Origin: Daejeonella lutea
GTDB taxonomy: Bacteria; Bacteroidota; Bacteroidia; Sphingobacteriales; Sphingobacteriaceae
DNA length: 64,000 nt
Assembly (NCBI RefSeq): GCF_900168015.1
Contig: NZ_FUYR01000005.1
Span: 1 to 64,000, forward strand
Direction of reading: 5' to 3'
Shown here: piece by piece, positions 25,666 to 33,981 of the stretch
Numbering within the stretch: the first letter of the stretch is position 1
Layout: every line of letters starts with the position of its first letter
Position numbers and translations under genes: made by a program
Notes under the pieces: model-generated
The model's input: the letters and a program-made list of their open reading frames with translations, nothing else
What the model was told of the DNA's origin: nothing
Databases searched by the model: none

Positions 25666-26337
25666 TTAACGTTGATTATAAGATATTAAAAGTGCATATA
25701 CCGCTGAATCAAATTCAGCATTTTTGCTGTATTTCACAAATTCATCGAAGTCTTCGTTGTCCGGATGCTGGTCGCGGAAAAACCCCATCATCGGATAAAA
25801 TAATTCTCTCAGTTCTGAATCTTCGGGGAGTGTATTGGCAACCCGTGCTACTTCTTTCAGATCGCTGTCAATTAGTATCTGGTTCGCGATAATATCTTCA
25901 TAGATCCTGTGTTCGTCCTGAAACTCATCTTCATCCACCAGCAAAAACTCCTTCAAAAAATCCTCAAGTTCAGGCTCAATATCTTCGTCTTCGCATTCTT
26001 TCAGATATAACATCAGGTTTAAAAGCTCGGTGCCGCGGTCCAGAGTCTTCTCCTCAATTGCTTCCCATTCTGGTGAATCCAGGTAATCCTCCTCCAGCTT
26101 GCGTACATCCTCGTTAAAGAAGTTGATAAGCAACAGATCGAAAAATAATTCACGCAGCGATTCAAATTCCGGATTATCATCGAATTTACTGTCCATAGCA
26201 GCCACCTTTTTCAGGTAGTCATCGGAATCATCAAAGACCTTGACCAGGCTATCGTAAAATTCACCGCTGTCTTTTTTGCTTATCGCAGCATACTGCCGCA
26301 ATGCAGCGAGCATTGCCTTTTTTACACTTGCATCCAT
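25666..26337 (-). CDS. Acidic protein of unknown function
   Basis: A 223-residue soluble-looking protein, very rich in Asp and Glu, mostly predicted helical, with no signal peptide, membrane segment or cysteine-rich motif. I recognise no family. It lies 9 bases after the dihydroorotase-like gene and 30 bases before DUF4199 in one direction, so it is probably part of the same transcript as the BatA-like and dihydroorotase-like genes. Confidence 0.75.
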   Translation of the reverse strand: MDASVKKAMLAALRQYAAISKKDSGEFYDSLVKVFDDSDDYLKKVAAMDSKFDDNPEFESLRELFFDLLLINFFNEDVRKLEEDYLDSPEWEAIEEKTLDRGTELLNLMLYLKECEDEDIEPELEDFLKEFLLVDEDEFQDEHRIYEDIIANQILIDSDLKEVARVANTLPEDSELRELFYPMMGFFRDQHPDNEDFDEFVKYSKNAEFDSAVYALLISYNQR

Positions 26338-26346
26338 AAATCCTGT

Positions 26347-27612
26347 TTAGTAAGTGAAGTATTGGGCATTATTATACGCTAACTTAATCTTTCCTGTTAA
26401 CTTTTTGCCCATAAAAGGTGAATTTTCTGAGCGGGAATAATTTGTCTTTTCATCGAATGTCCATTCTTCGGAAGGGTCAAACAAGATAAAATTAGCGGGA
26501 AGCCCCACTTCCAAGTCAGGGTATTGCAAGCCTAAAATTTTTCGCGGGTTGACGGCCATCTTCTCGACAATCTGCTCCGGTGATAATCCGGCTTTCAATG
26601 CCAAAGGCAGAGCAGTCTGCAGTCCGGTAATTCCGTATGAGGCTATTTCAAATTCGACATTCTTGAATTCGATCTCATGGGGGGTGTGTTGTGAAACAAT
26701 AGCATCAATGGTTCCGTCTTTGAGACCTGAAATCAAAGCTTTCTGATCTGCTCTCGTCCTTAACGGTGGTTTAACCTTATAATTACTATCAAATCCTTCC
26801 AGAAGGTCTTCTGTTAATACCAAAGCATGTGCCGCAACATCACAGCTAACCTTTACTCCAGCCTTTTTGGCCTTCCGTATCAGATCCACGCTGCCGGCGG
26901 CACTAATTGTGCTGAAATGAATAGGGGCATCATTATACTCAGCAAGATAGATATCACGTGATATCATAAGTTCCTCAGCAAGGGAAGGATTTCCCTTCAT
27001 ACCGAGGTAAGTACTCATTACACCTTCGTTCATCTTTGCCTTTCCGGCGATGTCCTGATCTTCCGCGTGAGAAAATATAAGTCCCTTAAATGATTTTGTG
27101 TATAATAAGGCTCTGCTCATTAAGCCAGCATTTGATACTGGCTTTTTTCCATCTGTAAAGGCCACAGCTCCTGTTTGTTGCATATCGTACATTTCGGCAA
27201 GCTCCTTGCCTTCGCAATTATGGCTGATGCAACCCAGCGGATAAATATCAACCAGATAATTTTTTGAGCGGTTTACGAGGTAAGCAACTTCAGCTTTGGA
27301 ATGAATTGGGGGCTGAGTATTAGGCATTAGGGCCAGCCCGGTAAATCCTCCTGCAGCTGCCGCGGACGTACCTGTGATGAGATCTTCTTTGCTTTCAAGT
27401 CCGGGATCTCCAAAATTCACGTTTAGATCAAAAAAACCTGCTGAAAAATACTGGTTTTTAGCATCTATAATAGTTGTATTCTTTGCCGAAGTCTTAATTC
27501 CCTTTCCGATTTCAGAGATCTTTCCGTCAAGGACAAGTATATCAGCAACTTTCCCGTGCATTTTATTTCCAGGATGGAGAATTGTGGCCGACTGAATTAA
27601 TAAATTATTCAA
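26347..27612 (-). CDS. Dihydroorotase homologue with degenerate metal site
   Basis: A 421-residue amidohydrolase closest to dihydroorotase (pyrimidine synthesis, step 3). The fold signatures are kept: FTDGKKPVSNAGL, IFSHAEDQD, VKPPLRTRAD and ASYGITGLQTALPL. However, the HxH metal motif is replaced by DLNVN (Asn64, Asn66); the usual HVST has become TISA; and the usual TDHAPH reads SQHTPH, removing the catalytic Asp. Three metal or catalytic positions are thus lost, so it is probably inactive, like the PyrC-like partner subunits that support aspartate transcarbamoylase in some bacteria. A 4-base overlap couples it to the BatA-like gene. Confidence 0.8.
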   Translation of the reverse strand: MNNLLIQSATILHPGNKMHGKVADILVLDGKISEIGKGIKTSAKNTTIIDAKNQYFSAGFFDLNVNFGDPGLESKEDLITGTSAAAAGGFTGLALMPNTQPPIHSKAEVAYLVNRSKNYLVDIYPLGCISHNCEGKELAEMYDMQQTGAVAFTDGKKPVSNAGLMSRALLYTKSFKGLIFSHAEDQDIAGKAKMNEGVMSTYLGMKGNPSLAEELMISRDIYLAEYNDAPIHFSTISAAGSVDLIRKAKKAGVKVSCDVAAHALVLTEDLLEGFDSNYKVKPPLRTRADQKALISGLKDGTIDAIVSQHTPHEIEFKNVEFEIASYGITGLQTALPLALKAGLSPEQIVEKMAVNPRKILGLQYPDLEVGLPANFILFDPSEEWTFDEKTNYSRSENSPFMGKKLTGKIKLAYNNAQYFTY

Positions 27613-29663
27613 GTTGTTACAGCTTTAGTTTGTGACTTTTTATAGAACCGGATAAGCATTATTTCTGCTGCCAAAAATAATAGTGCCAGAATAATACAAA
27701 GTTTCCATAAGGAGGTACCCTGATTAATAGATTTAACCTTTGCCTGCATTGATCCGCGTTCCGGTGTGATAACATCAATTTTCTGATTCGGAAATTTCCC
27801 TTTTATCACCCGGTCGGTTGCATAGCTAAGGTTAGATTCCGGGCCTGCATCATTAAATGATAAAATAGCAAGCAGACTGTCATTTTTGAGAAGCTGGTAA
27901 TTGCCAATCTGCCTGATTTGATCCGCGATATATAATTGAGAGGCATTTTCATTTTGACGCAAATCAGGAATTGCTTCAAATTTATCCTTTTTAAGTTTTA
28001 ATGTCTGGTTTGCATTCAACGTGAGCTTAGGCAGTTCAATAACCTGATCCCTGTTCAGCTTATGGAACAGGTTCTGATCTTGCAACGACAAAAGAGCAGT
28101 TTGATACATAACAGGTACAAATACTGAATGTCGGGCAAAATTACTGTTTTCCGCATTCAAAGGCACTGCCGAGAGGTAAATCTTACCACGTCCCAGTCGG
28201 TACTCCCCAAAAAATGTCCCCCGGCCGGGAAAGTCGAGTACACTTTGCTTTGTGGTATTATTCTGACTACTGTAGCGGAGGTACTTTTTGGCGATCGGAA
28301 GATCCAGCTTTTGCGGAATGTTTTCAAAAACCCCTTTAAAGATCGGATGCTGAAGGTTGATGGCAGAGACTTTTGTTTCGGCTGTGACTATTTCAGCGGG
28401 AACGTCGGTACCTAAGGTTTGCAATAATTTTCTCAATCCTTCCTGATTAGTCAGAAGCTCCGGAAATACCATCAGGCTGCCGCCTTTATTTACATACGCC
28501 CTTAATTGCTGAATGAGCCCATCGCTGATCTGGGCAACTTCGTTAAGTACAATCAGCGGGAAATTATTCAAGCCTGAGTAGTTTATATTTCCTGAACTTA
28601 CATTGCTTACATTAAAGAAAACATCGGAGCGGTATACCGAATTCAGGTACTCATTCTCAGACCCCCCATTGATAATTAGAAGTGGAATTGATTGCTGTAC
28701 ATTGAAGCTAAAATAGAACCGATCGTCAAAAACCACCGGGAAATCCGTGATCTCTATTTCGCCTTCCTGCCAACCTGATTTGAGGCCGCTGAAAGAAAGG
28801 GTATCAGTTGATGTTGCACGAGGCGCGATGCTTAGGCTCCCGATAGCCTTCTGCTGCTTATTGATCATTATCCGGACAGGAATATTTTCAGCTTCCTCAT
28901 CCGAATTGTTCCTAAGTTTCACAACCATTTGCTCAGGGTCGCCAGGTTTGTGGATCGCAGAGGCGAACCAGACGGAATCAATTGAAATATTAGGCTGGGC
29001 ATTCGCCTTTACCCGAACCAGCCTGACAGTTACTGCCGTATCACTTTGAATGGGTGCTGAAGGAAGGATGTTGTCCTGAAAATCAGAAACCACATATACA
29101 GTTTTTTTGGAATTGGGTTCTTTAGTAAAGACATCCTCCTGCCTGCGGATAATCTGACTAAGATCCCTATTGGCTGAACTTATTTTTACTTCATCGACTG
29201 CACTTTGAAATTCGTCATAGTTTAACAGGCGTTGAAAGCGGCCCTCGAAATCATTGGTGAGCAGTTGAAATTTATCGTTAAAGCTGTAAGCTGAAGCAAT
29301 TTCCTTTGCCCGCCGCTTTGCCTCATCAAGTAAGGTACCCTCTTTATTCAGAGCTTCCATGCTAAACGAGTTGTCAATAAATATACTGACTACCTGCTCC
29401 TCATAAGTATTTTTCTGCTCAGGATTTGGGATGTAGGGTCTGGCAAAAGCGAATACAAGAAATGCTATTGCGAGAATCCTGGAAGCGAGAATCAGCCGGT
29501 CCTTCAGGTGCTGCCGGGAAGAAGTTTGAATCTGCACAAACTTCAAAAAACGAACATTGCTGAAATAGACTTTCTTGAACTTCCGGAAATTAAAAAGGTG
29601 TATAATAATTGGAATGGCAATAGCCAGAAGGGCAAATAAAAATCCGGGGGACAGGAATCTCAT
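27609..29663 (-). CDS. BatA-domain, von Willebrand A-like membrane protein
   Basis: A 684-residue protein. The N-terminal BatA region has two membrane segments (FLFALLAIAIPIIIHLF near residues 8-24 and a second near 60-78) and the family phrase FNFRKFKKVYFSNVRFLK. A VWA-like domain follows with a metal-site motif DNSFS (near residue 98), then a beta-rich region and a glutamine-amidotransferase-like section (LIINGGSENEYLNSVY). A last membrane segment ends the protein (LCIILALLFLAAEIMLI). The function is not known; such genes occur with oxygen-tolerance Bat proteins or alone. It starts the operon with the dihydroorotase-like gene. Confidence 0.82.
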   Translation of the reverse strand: MRFLSPGFLFALLAIAIPIIIHLFNFRKFKKVYFSNVRFLKFVQIQTSSRQHLKDRLILASRILAIAFLVFAFARPYIPNPEQKNTYEEQVVSIFIDNSFSMEALNKEGTLLDEAKRRAKEIASAYSFNDKFQLLTNDFEGRFQRLLNYDEFQSAVDEVKISSANRDLSQIIRRQEDVFTKEPNSKKTVYVVSDFQDNILPSAPIQSDTAVTVRLVRVKANAQPNISIDSVWFASAIHKPGDPEQMVVKLRNNSDEEAENIPVRIMINKQQKAIGSLSIAPRATSTDTLSFSGLKSGWQEGEIEITDFPVVFDDRFYFSFNVQQSIPLLIINGGSENEYLNSVYRSDVFFNVSNVSSGNINYSGLNNFPLIVLNEVAQISDGLIQQLRAYVNKGGSLMVFPELLTNQEGLRKLLQTLGTDVPAEIVTAETKVSAINLQHPIFKGVFENIPQKLDLPIAKKYLRYSSQNNTTKQSVLDFPGRGTFFGEYRLGRGKIYLSAVPLNAENSNFARHSVFVPVMYQTALLSLQDQNLFHKLNRDQVIELPKLTLNANQTLKLKKDKFEAIPDLRQNENASQLYIADQIRQIGNYQLLKNDSLLAILSFNDAGPESNLSYATDRVIKGKFPNQKIDVITPERGSMQAKVKSINQGTSLWKLCIILALLFLAAEIMLIRFYKKSQTKAVTT

Positions 29664-29822
29664 TAAGAATCAAAAATACAAATTAAGTTGAACTATCAAC
29701 TTTTATACTGTCAGATATTTGAAACGGTTTGTTAGTTGACAGGTGACTGTTGACGGTTGACAGCGGTGAGGCCGTTAAATAAATACTTGTTGACTTAATA
29801 ATTAAGACCGCGTGGCCCAACT

Positions 29823-29830
29823 TAGCTTTG
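29823..29830 (+). promoter_or_regulatory. Promoter -7 box of the four-helix-bundle gene
   Basis: TAGCTTTG matches the Bacteroidota -7 consensus TAnnTTTG and lies 22 bases before the start codon. No -33 TTG is seen at normal spacing. It suggests that the gene has its own promoter inside the flanking arms. Confidence 0.45.
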
Positions 29831-29852
29831 ATTTTCAAACTAAATAAGTCGT

Positions 29853-30203
29853 ATGGGTGTAGTAGCTACAAAATCATATTCATTTGCCCTCGAGGTAATT
29901 GAAATTCACAGGCATTTGTTAGAAACGAAGAAAGAATATGTCTTATCTAAACAATTACTTAGAAGTGGAACTGCTATTGGAGCTTTAATAAAGGAGGCGG
30001 AGCACGCGCAGTCGAGGGCTGATTTCCTTCACAAAATGAATATAGCCTTAAAAGAGGCGAATGAGACGGAGTATTGGCTTATGTTACTCAAAGACAGCAA
30101 CAACATCGACAAGGAAAGATATAACAAAATAATTGCACCTTGTAAATCAATCCTACGCCTGCTTATATCTATTGTAAAGAGCACAAAATCCAATCTTAAA
30201 TAA
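29853..30203 (+). CDS. Four-helix-bundle protein (S23 / 23S rRNA intervening-sequence family)
   Basis: A 116-residue, all-helical, basic protein. The segments FALEVIEIHRHL, YVLSKQLLRSGTAIGALIKEAEHAQSRADFLHKM and ALKEANETEYWLMLL are the hallmark of the S23 four-helix-bundle family, first seen as ORFs inside 23S rRNA intervening sequences and related in fold to the Avd protein of diversity-generating retroelements. Its role is unknown; nucleic-acid binding is suspected from the basic surface of homologues. Here it stands alone between two 28-base inverted heptamer arms, next to no rRNA or reverse transcriptase. Confidence 0.88.
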   Translation: MGVVATKSYSFALEVIEIHRHLLETKKEYVLSKQLLRSGTAIGALIKEAEHAQSRADFLHKMNIALKEANETEYWLMLLKDSNNIDKERYNKIIAPCKSILRLLISIVKSTKSNLK

Positions 30204-30286
30204 TTATTAATCGATAATAATTGTCAACTGTCAACAGTCAACTGTCAACTTATTAAAATTCATTTTCAATTTTAACACGGTATCCG

Positions 30287-30294
30287 TATATTTG
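30287..30294 (+). promoter_or_regulatory. Promoter -7 box of the his operon
   Basis: TATATTTG fits the Bacteroidota -7 box TAnnTTTG and lies 33 bases before the leader-peptide start. A small hairpin, CCCAA/TTGGG (30302-30317), follows. No convincing -33 box is visible. Confidence 0.5.
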
Positions 30295-30326
30295 TGAGCC
30301 TCCCAAGCATATTTGGGCCAAATATT

Positions 30327-30389
30327 ATGAATAAAGTTTTCACACATCACGTACATTTTCATCATCGCTTTGCGGCGATGGTAAAATAA
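30327..30389 (+). CDS. hisL: Histidine-rich leader peptide of the his operon
   Basis: A 20-codon ORF from ATG 30327 to TAA 30387-30389. Histidine is at positions 7, 8, 10, 12 and 13, five of seven consecutive codons. It ends 62 bases before hisG, where an attenuation leader is expected. Ribosome stalling at these His codons when charged tRNA-His is scarce would favour transcription into the operon. The small size, position and His density make this a strong case, although no experiment supports it here. Confidence 0.88.
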   Translation: MNKVFTHHVHFHHRFAAMVK

Positions 30390-30430
30390 TATACGTTTCT
30401 ACGTGAAACTACTTCATAATAATTTTTTTT
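30347..30430 (+). promoter_or_regulatory. Putative his attenuator (alternative RNA pairings plus U-tract)
   Basis: TCACGTA inside the His codons (30347-30353) is complementary to TACGTGA (30400-30406). A local hairpin CATCGC/GCGATG (30363-30368 with 30375-30380) lies in the leader end and another, GTTTC/GAAAC (30395-30399 with 30405-30409), before an eight-T run (30423-30430). These could be exclusive structures controlled by ribosome position. The terminator stem is weak and A/T-rich, so the exact fold is uncertain. Confidence 0.55.
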
Positions 30431-30451
30431 GGTCTGATTAAAACTTAAAAT

Positions 30452-31303
30452 TTGAAAACTCTTAAAATAGCTATCCAGAAATCTGGTAGATTAAACGAAA
30501 AATCGGTTGAACTTCTTAAAAATTGCGGATTAAGTTTCGAAAACTATAAAAGCTCTTTAATTTCTACCGTTTCTAACTTCCCTCTAGAAATTTTATTCCT
30601 TCGCGACGATGATATTCCCGAATATGTTCAGGACGGCATTGCAGACCTGGGGATCGTCGGGGAAAACGTGATCAGCGAAACGGAAGTGGACGTTAGTTAC
30701 CTCCAAAAACTTGGATTTGGGAAATGTACTTTAAAGCTGGCAGTTCAAAACAACAGCGATATTCAAAATATTAATGATTTGAACGGAAAAGCGATAGCTA
30801 CCTCCTACCCGGTCATCCTCAAGAAATTTCTTGACAAAAACAATATCCAGGCCGATATACGGACCATCTCCGGATCGGTGGAAATTTCTCCGGGCCTTGG
30901 GCTGAGCGATGCGATATTTGATATTGTTTCAACAGGCGGCACATTAAAAAGTAATGGTCTAAAGCCATTCGCCGACGTACTTTCTTCTGAAGCGGTGCTT
31001 ATTGGCAGAAAAGGTGAAGAATCCAATCCGCTGATAATCGAATTGATCCAGAGGATTCAATCGGTTTTACGTGCAAAAGAAACCAAATACGTGGTTTTGA
31101 ATGCCGAGTCAAAAAACCTGGATAAGATCGTGAAGCTATTACCTGGTGTAAAAAGCCCAACGGTCGTACCTCTTGCAGAAGAAGGTTGGGTTGCTGTTCA
31201 CACGGTAATTCCTGAGCGGGATTTCTGGGAAAAAATAAGCCTGCTGAAAAGCGCTGGTGCCCAGGGCATAGTGGTAATGCCGATCGAAAAGATCATATTA
31301 TAA
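30452..31303 (+). CDS. hisG: ATP phosphoribosyltransferase
   Basis: A 283-residue long-form HisG, the first and feedback-controlled step of histidine synthesis (ATP + PRPP). It begins IAIQKSGRLNEKSVELL, has the PRPP-side DIVSTGGTLKSNGL near residues 155-170 and a C-terminal ACT-like regulatory domain (about 205-283). Because it is the long form, no HisZ is needed. The start is TTG at 30452, giving the conserved N-terminus; no ATG is available. It is the first structural gene after the leader. Confidence 0.95.
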   Translation: MKTLKIAIQKSGRLNEKSVELLKNCGLSFENYKSSLISTVSNFPLEILFLRDDDIPEYVQDGIADLGIVGENVISETEVDVSYLQKLGFGKCTLKLAVQNNSDIQNINDLNGKAIATSYPVILKKFLDKNNIQADIRTISGSVEISPGLGLSDAIFDIVSTGGTLKSNGLKPFADVLSSEAVLIGRKGEESNPLIIELIQRIQSVLRAKETKYVVLNAESKNLDKIVKLLPGVKSPTVVPLAEEGWVAVHTVIPERDFWEKISLLKSAGAQGIVVMPIEKIIL

Positions 31304-31320
31304 AACCGGAAGTGAAAACC

Positions 31321-32610
31321 ATGCTGAACGTTTTTAAACTAAGTGATCTGGACCAAAAGAAGATCTCTGAGCTGTGCCTTCGAAATGTTGACGGGAACAA
31401 TGATATAAAAAATACTGTTGCCGATATTATTGAAGAAGTTAAGCTCAACGGTGATCGTGCACTGCGGGGATTTGCTGAGAAGTTTGATGGGATACAACTG
31501 CAGCAGCTGTACATTGGCAAAGAAGAAATCGACAGACTCGCTTTACATGTCGGAAATGCCGAAAAACAAGCGCTACAATTGGCCTATTCCAATATCCGGA
31601 AGTTTCATGAGCCACAATTAATTAGCGAAAGCAAAATTGAAACAAGCAATGGTGTAGTTTGCTGGAGAGAAACCCGGGCTATTGAGAAAGTAGGGTTATA
31701 TATTCCTGGCGGAACTGCGGTTCTTCCTAGTACCTTTCTAATGCTCGGCATACCGGCAAGAATTGCAGGATGCGCCGAAATAGTTGTTTGTTCTCCTCCC
31801 CAAAAGGATGGAAAAGTAAATCCTTACCTGGCGTATTGTGCCCAGCTTTTGAACATCGGGAAAATCTATCTGGTTGGCGGCGCTCAGGCCGTGGCTGCTA
31901 TGGCTTACGGCACAGAAAGCATTCCGAAAGTTAACAAAATATTCGGCCCGGGAAACCAGTACGTCACTAAGGCTAAGACTATTATACAGTCTGAAAGCCA
32001 GACGGCCATTGACATGCCTGCTGGACCATCAGAAGTGCTGATCATTGCTGATCAAACAGCTAATGCCGCATTTGTCGCCGCTGATATGCTGGCTCAGGCG
32101 GAACATGGGGTCGATAGCCAGGCTGTGCTGGTTTCAGACTCAATGGATTTGATAGACCAGACCCAGAAAGAGATCCTCAAACAAATAAAGGACCTTCCGA
32201 GACAGGAAATTGCGGCAAAAGCGATCGAAAATTCTTTCGCAATTTTAGCTGAGGATTTGAATCTGGCTATGGGGTTTAGCAATGAGTATGCACCAGAGCA
32301 TCTCATTCTTGCTACAGACACCTGGGAATCACTCACCAGCAAAATTATTAATGCGGGATCAGTCTTCCTTGGTCATCTAACACCTGAAAGTGCTGGTGAT
32401 TATGCGTCAGGAACCAACCATACCTTGCCAACCAGTTCATTTGCTAAAGCTCATTCGGGCGTCTCGGTAGATTCGTTCGTAAAAAAGATCACCTTTCAGC
32501 ATATAACCAGGATTGGGATTGAGAACCTGGGCCCAACAGTGGAGGTTTTAGCAGAGTTGGAAGGGCTGGATGCTCACAAAAATGCGATAACGGTTAGATT
32601 AAAAGACTAG
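31321..32610 (+). CDS. hisD: Histidinol dehydrogenase
   Basis: An enzyme of about 430 residues that oxidises histidinol to histidine in two steps. Motifs include [65 protein letters not shown] and the C-terminal [10 protein letters not shown] with zinc-site residues. I take ATG 31321 as start; a GTG at 31312 would add three residues. It follows hisG by 17 bases. The TAG stop is part of the first TAGGATT unit of a 300-base repeat region that separates it from hisC. Confidence 0.95.
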   Translation: MLNVFKLSDLDQKKISELCLRNVDGNNDIKNTVADIIEEVKLNGDRALRGFAEKFDGIQLQQLYIGKEEIDRLALHVGNAEKQALQLAYSNIRKFHEPQLISESKIETSNGVVCWRETRAIEKVGLYIPGGTAVLPSTFLMLGIPARIAGCAEIVVCSPPQKDGKVNPYLAYCAQLLNIGKIYLVGGAQAVAAMAYGTESIPKVNKIFGPGNQYVTKAKTIIQSESQTAIDMPAGPSEVLIIADQTANAAFVAADMLAQAEHGVDSQAVLVSDSMDLIDQTQKEILKQIKDLPRQEIAAKAIENSFAILAEDLNLAMGFSNEYAPEHLILATDTWESLTSKIINAGSVFLGHLTPESAGDYASGTNHTLPTSSFAKAHSGVSVDSFVKKITFQHITRIGIENLGPTVEVLAELEGLDAHKNAITVRLKD

Positions 32611-32915
32611 GATTGTCAGGACTAGGATTAGTAGGATGATGGGATTATAGGATTATAAAGCGGAATCGGAATAGGATGCATAGGATTATAGGATTCATAG
32701 GATGGCAAAGCGGAATAGGAATAGGATTAGTAGGATTATAGGATTCATAGGATGGCAAAGCGGAATAGGAATAGGATGCGTAGGATATCGGACAGGATTT
32801 ATCGGATTATAGGATTTGTGTGGTTAAGAATCTAAAGAGTAATTCGAATGTTAGCACCCTCAGATCTTGATACTTGATACCTGATACCTGATACTTGATA
32901 CCTGATACTTGATAC
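32608..32915. repeat. Repeat-filled gap between hisD and hisC: 50-bp tandem plus heptamers
   Basis: From the hisD stop onward, TAGGAT-type units continue to about 32815. Within this a 50-base unit starting CGGAAT(A/C)GGAATAGGAT is repeated at 32661 and 32711 and partly at 32761. A second array of seven exact 7-mers (TTGATAC or CTGATAC) covers 32867-32915, ending 10 bases before the hisC start. No gene is present. The operon otherwise has tight spacing, so this is an insertion-like interruption. Confidence 0.85.
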
Positions 32916-32925
32916 ATAAAAAGAC

Positions 32926-33981
32926 ATGTTCGATCTTCAACACATACTTAGAGAAAATATTAAAAACCTGGTCCCTTACTCGTCGGCAAGGGATGAGTTT
33001 AAGGGAGACGCGTCGGTTTACCTGGACGCAAATGAAAATAGCTTTGGTTCCCCTCTGAATACAAATTACAATCGTTACCCGGATCCGATGCAGTTTAAGG
33101 TAAAACAGAGGCTGAGCGAGATTAAGGGCGTACCTCCCCGTAATATATTCGTAGGAAACGGCAGCGACGAGGCTATAGATATTTTGTTCAGGGCATTTTG
33201 CCGCCCCGGATTGGATAATGTGATAACAGTCCCTCCTACATACGGAATGTACGAGGTATCAGCAAACATCAATGATATCGAAGTTCGTAAGGTTAGGTTA
33301 ACCGCAGACTACCAACTGAATATCGAGGGCATAGCTGAAGCTATCGATGATAACACAAAGATCATCTTCATTTGCTCGCCCAACAATCCAACGGGCAACT
33401 CGATAAATCGGACAGATATAGAAACCATTCTGGCTAATTTCAACGGACTTGTAGTCATCGATGAGGCCTATATAAATTATTCCCGCCAGAAAACATTTAT
33501 ACAGGAGTTGACAGAATATTCAAACCTTGTAGTATTACACACCCTTTCAAAAGCGTGGGGACTTGCAGGATTGAGACTTGGGATGGCGTTTGCAAGCGAA
33601 GAGATCATCGAGGTGTTTAATAAAGTTAAACCTCCATATAACGTAAACGAGGCATCACAACAGCTTGCCCTGGAAGCACTACAGAATATTGAACAAATCA
33701 ATGACTGGATCCGGCTTACCGTTTCGGAAAGAGAAAAACTTTCGAGCGATCTGAGAAATCTTGAAATAGTTCAGAAGATCTACCCATCCGATGCAAACTT
33801 TATCCTGGTTAAGACATTCGATGCAAAAGGTATCTACGATCATCTTGTAAGTAAAGGCATTATCGTTCGCGATCGTTCCAAAGTGGAACTTTGTGAAGGT
33901 TCATTGCGCATAACAATTGGCACCCCTGAAGAGAATCAAAGCCTAATTAATAATCTGAAAACTTTTTCTGTGCAGAAATGA
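32926..33981 (+). CDS. hisC: Histidinol-phosphate aminotransferase
   Basis: A 351-residue fold-type I PLP enzyme that converts imidazole-acetol phosphate to histidinol phosphate. It shows YLDANENSFGSP near the start, FVGNGSDEAIDILFRAF, ICSPNNPTGNSI, VVIDEAYINYS and the PLP-lysine motif HTLSKAWGLAGLRLG. Length and motifs are normal. Its end overlaps hisB by 4 bases (ATGA). Upstream is the repeat-filled gap; whether transcription reads through from hisD is not visible, but no terminator stem with a T-run is seen there. Confidence 0.95.
   Translation: MFDLQHILRENIKNLVPYSSARDEFKGDASVYLDANENSFGSPLNTNYNRYPDPMQFKVKQRLSEIKGVPPRNIFVGNGSDEAIDILFRAFCRPGLDNVITVPPTYGMYEVSANINDIEVRKVRLTADYQLNIEGIAEAIDDNTKIIFICSPNNPTGNSINRTDIETILANFNGLVVIDEAYINYSRQKTFIQELTEYSNLVVLHTLSKAWGLAGLRLGMAFASEEIIEVFNKVKPPYNVNEASQQLALEALQNIEQINDWIRLTVSEREKLSSDLRNLEIVQKIYPSDANFILVKTFDAKGIYDHLVSKGIIVRDRSKVELCEGSLRITIGTPEENQSLINNLKTFSVQK

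Larger units (their letters stand above)
29735..30249. mobile_element. Candidate element: four-helix-bundle gene between inverted heptamer arms
   Basis: Left arm 29735-29762 is GTTGACA, GGTGACT, GTTGACG, GTTGACA. Right arm 30222-30249 is TGTCAAC, TGTCAAC, AGTCAAC, TGTCAAC. As inverted repeats the two 28-base arms match at 26 positions, including the variant T at the end of unit 2. Between them lie one promoter-like box and one gene, the four-helix-bundle protein; total length is 515 bases. The layout resembles a miniature transposon with terminal inverted repeats, but no transposase or target-site duplication is visible. Mobility is inference. Confidence 0.45.

Noticed and set aside
29735-30249. 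Diversity-generating retroelement
   Set aside because: The four-helix-bundle protein is related to Avd, but no reverse transcriptase or template/variable repeat pair is present.
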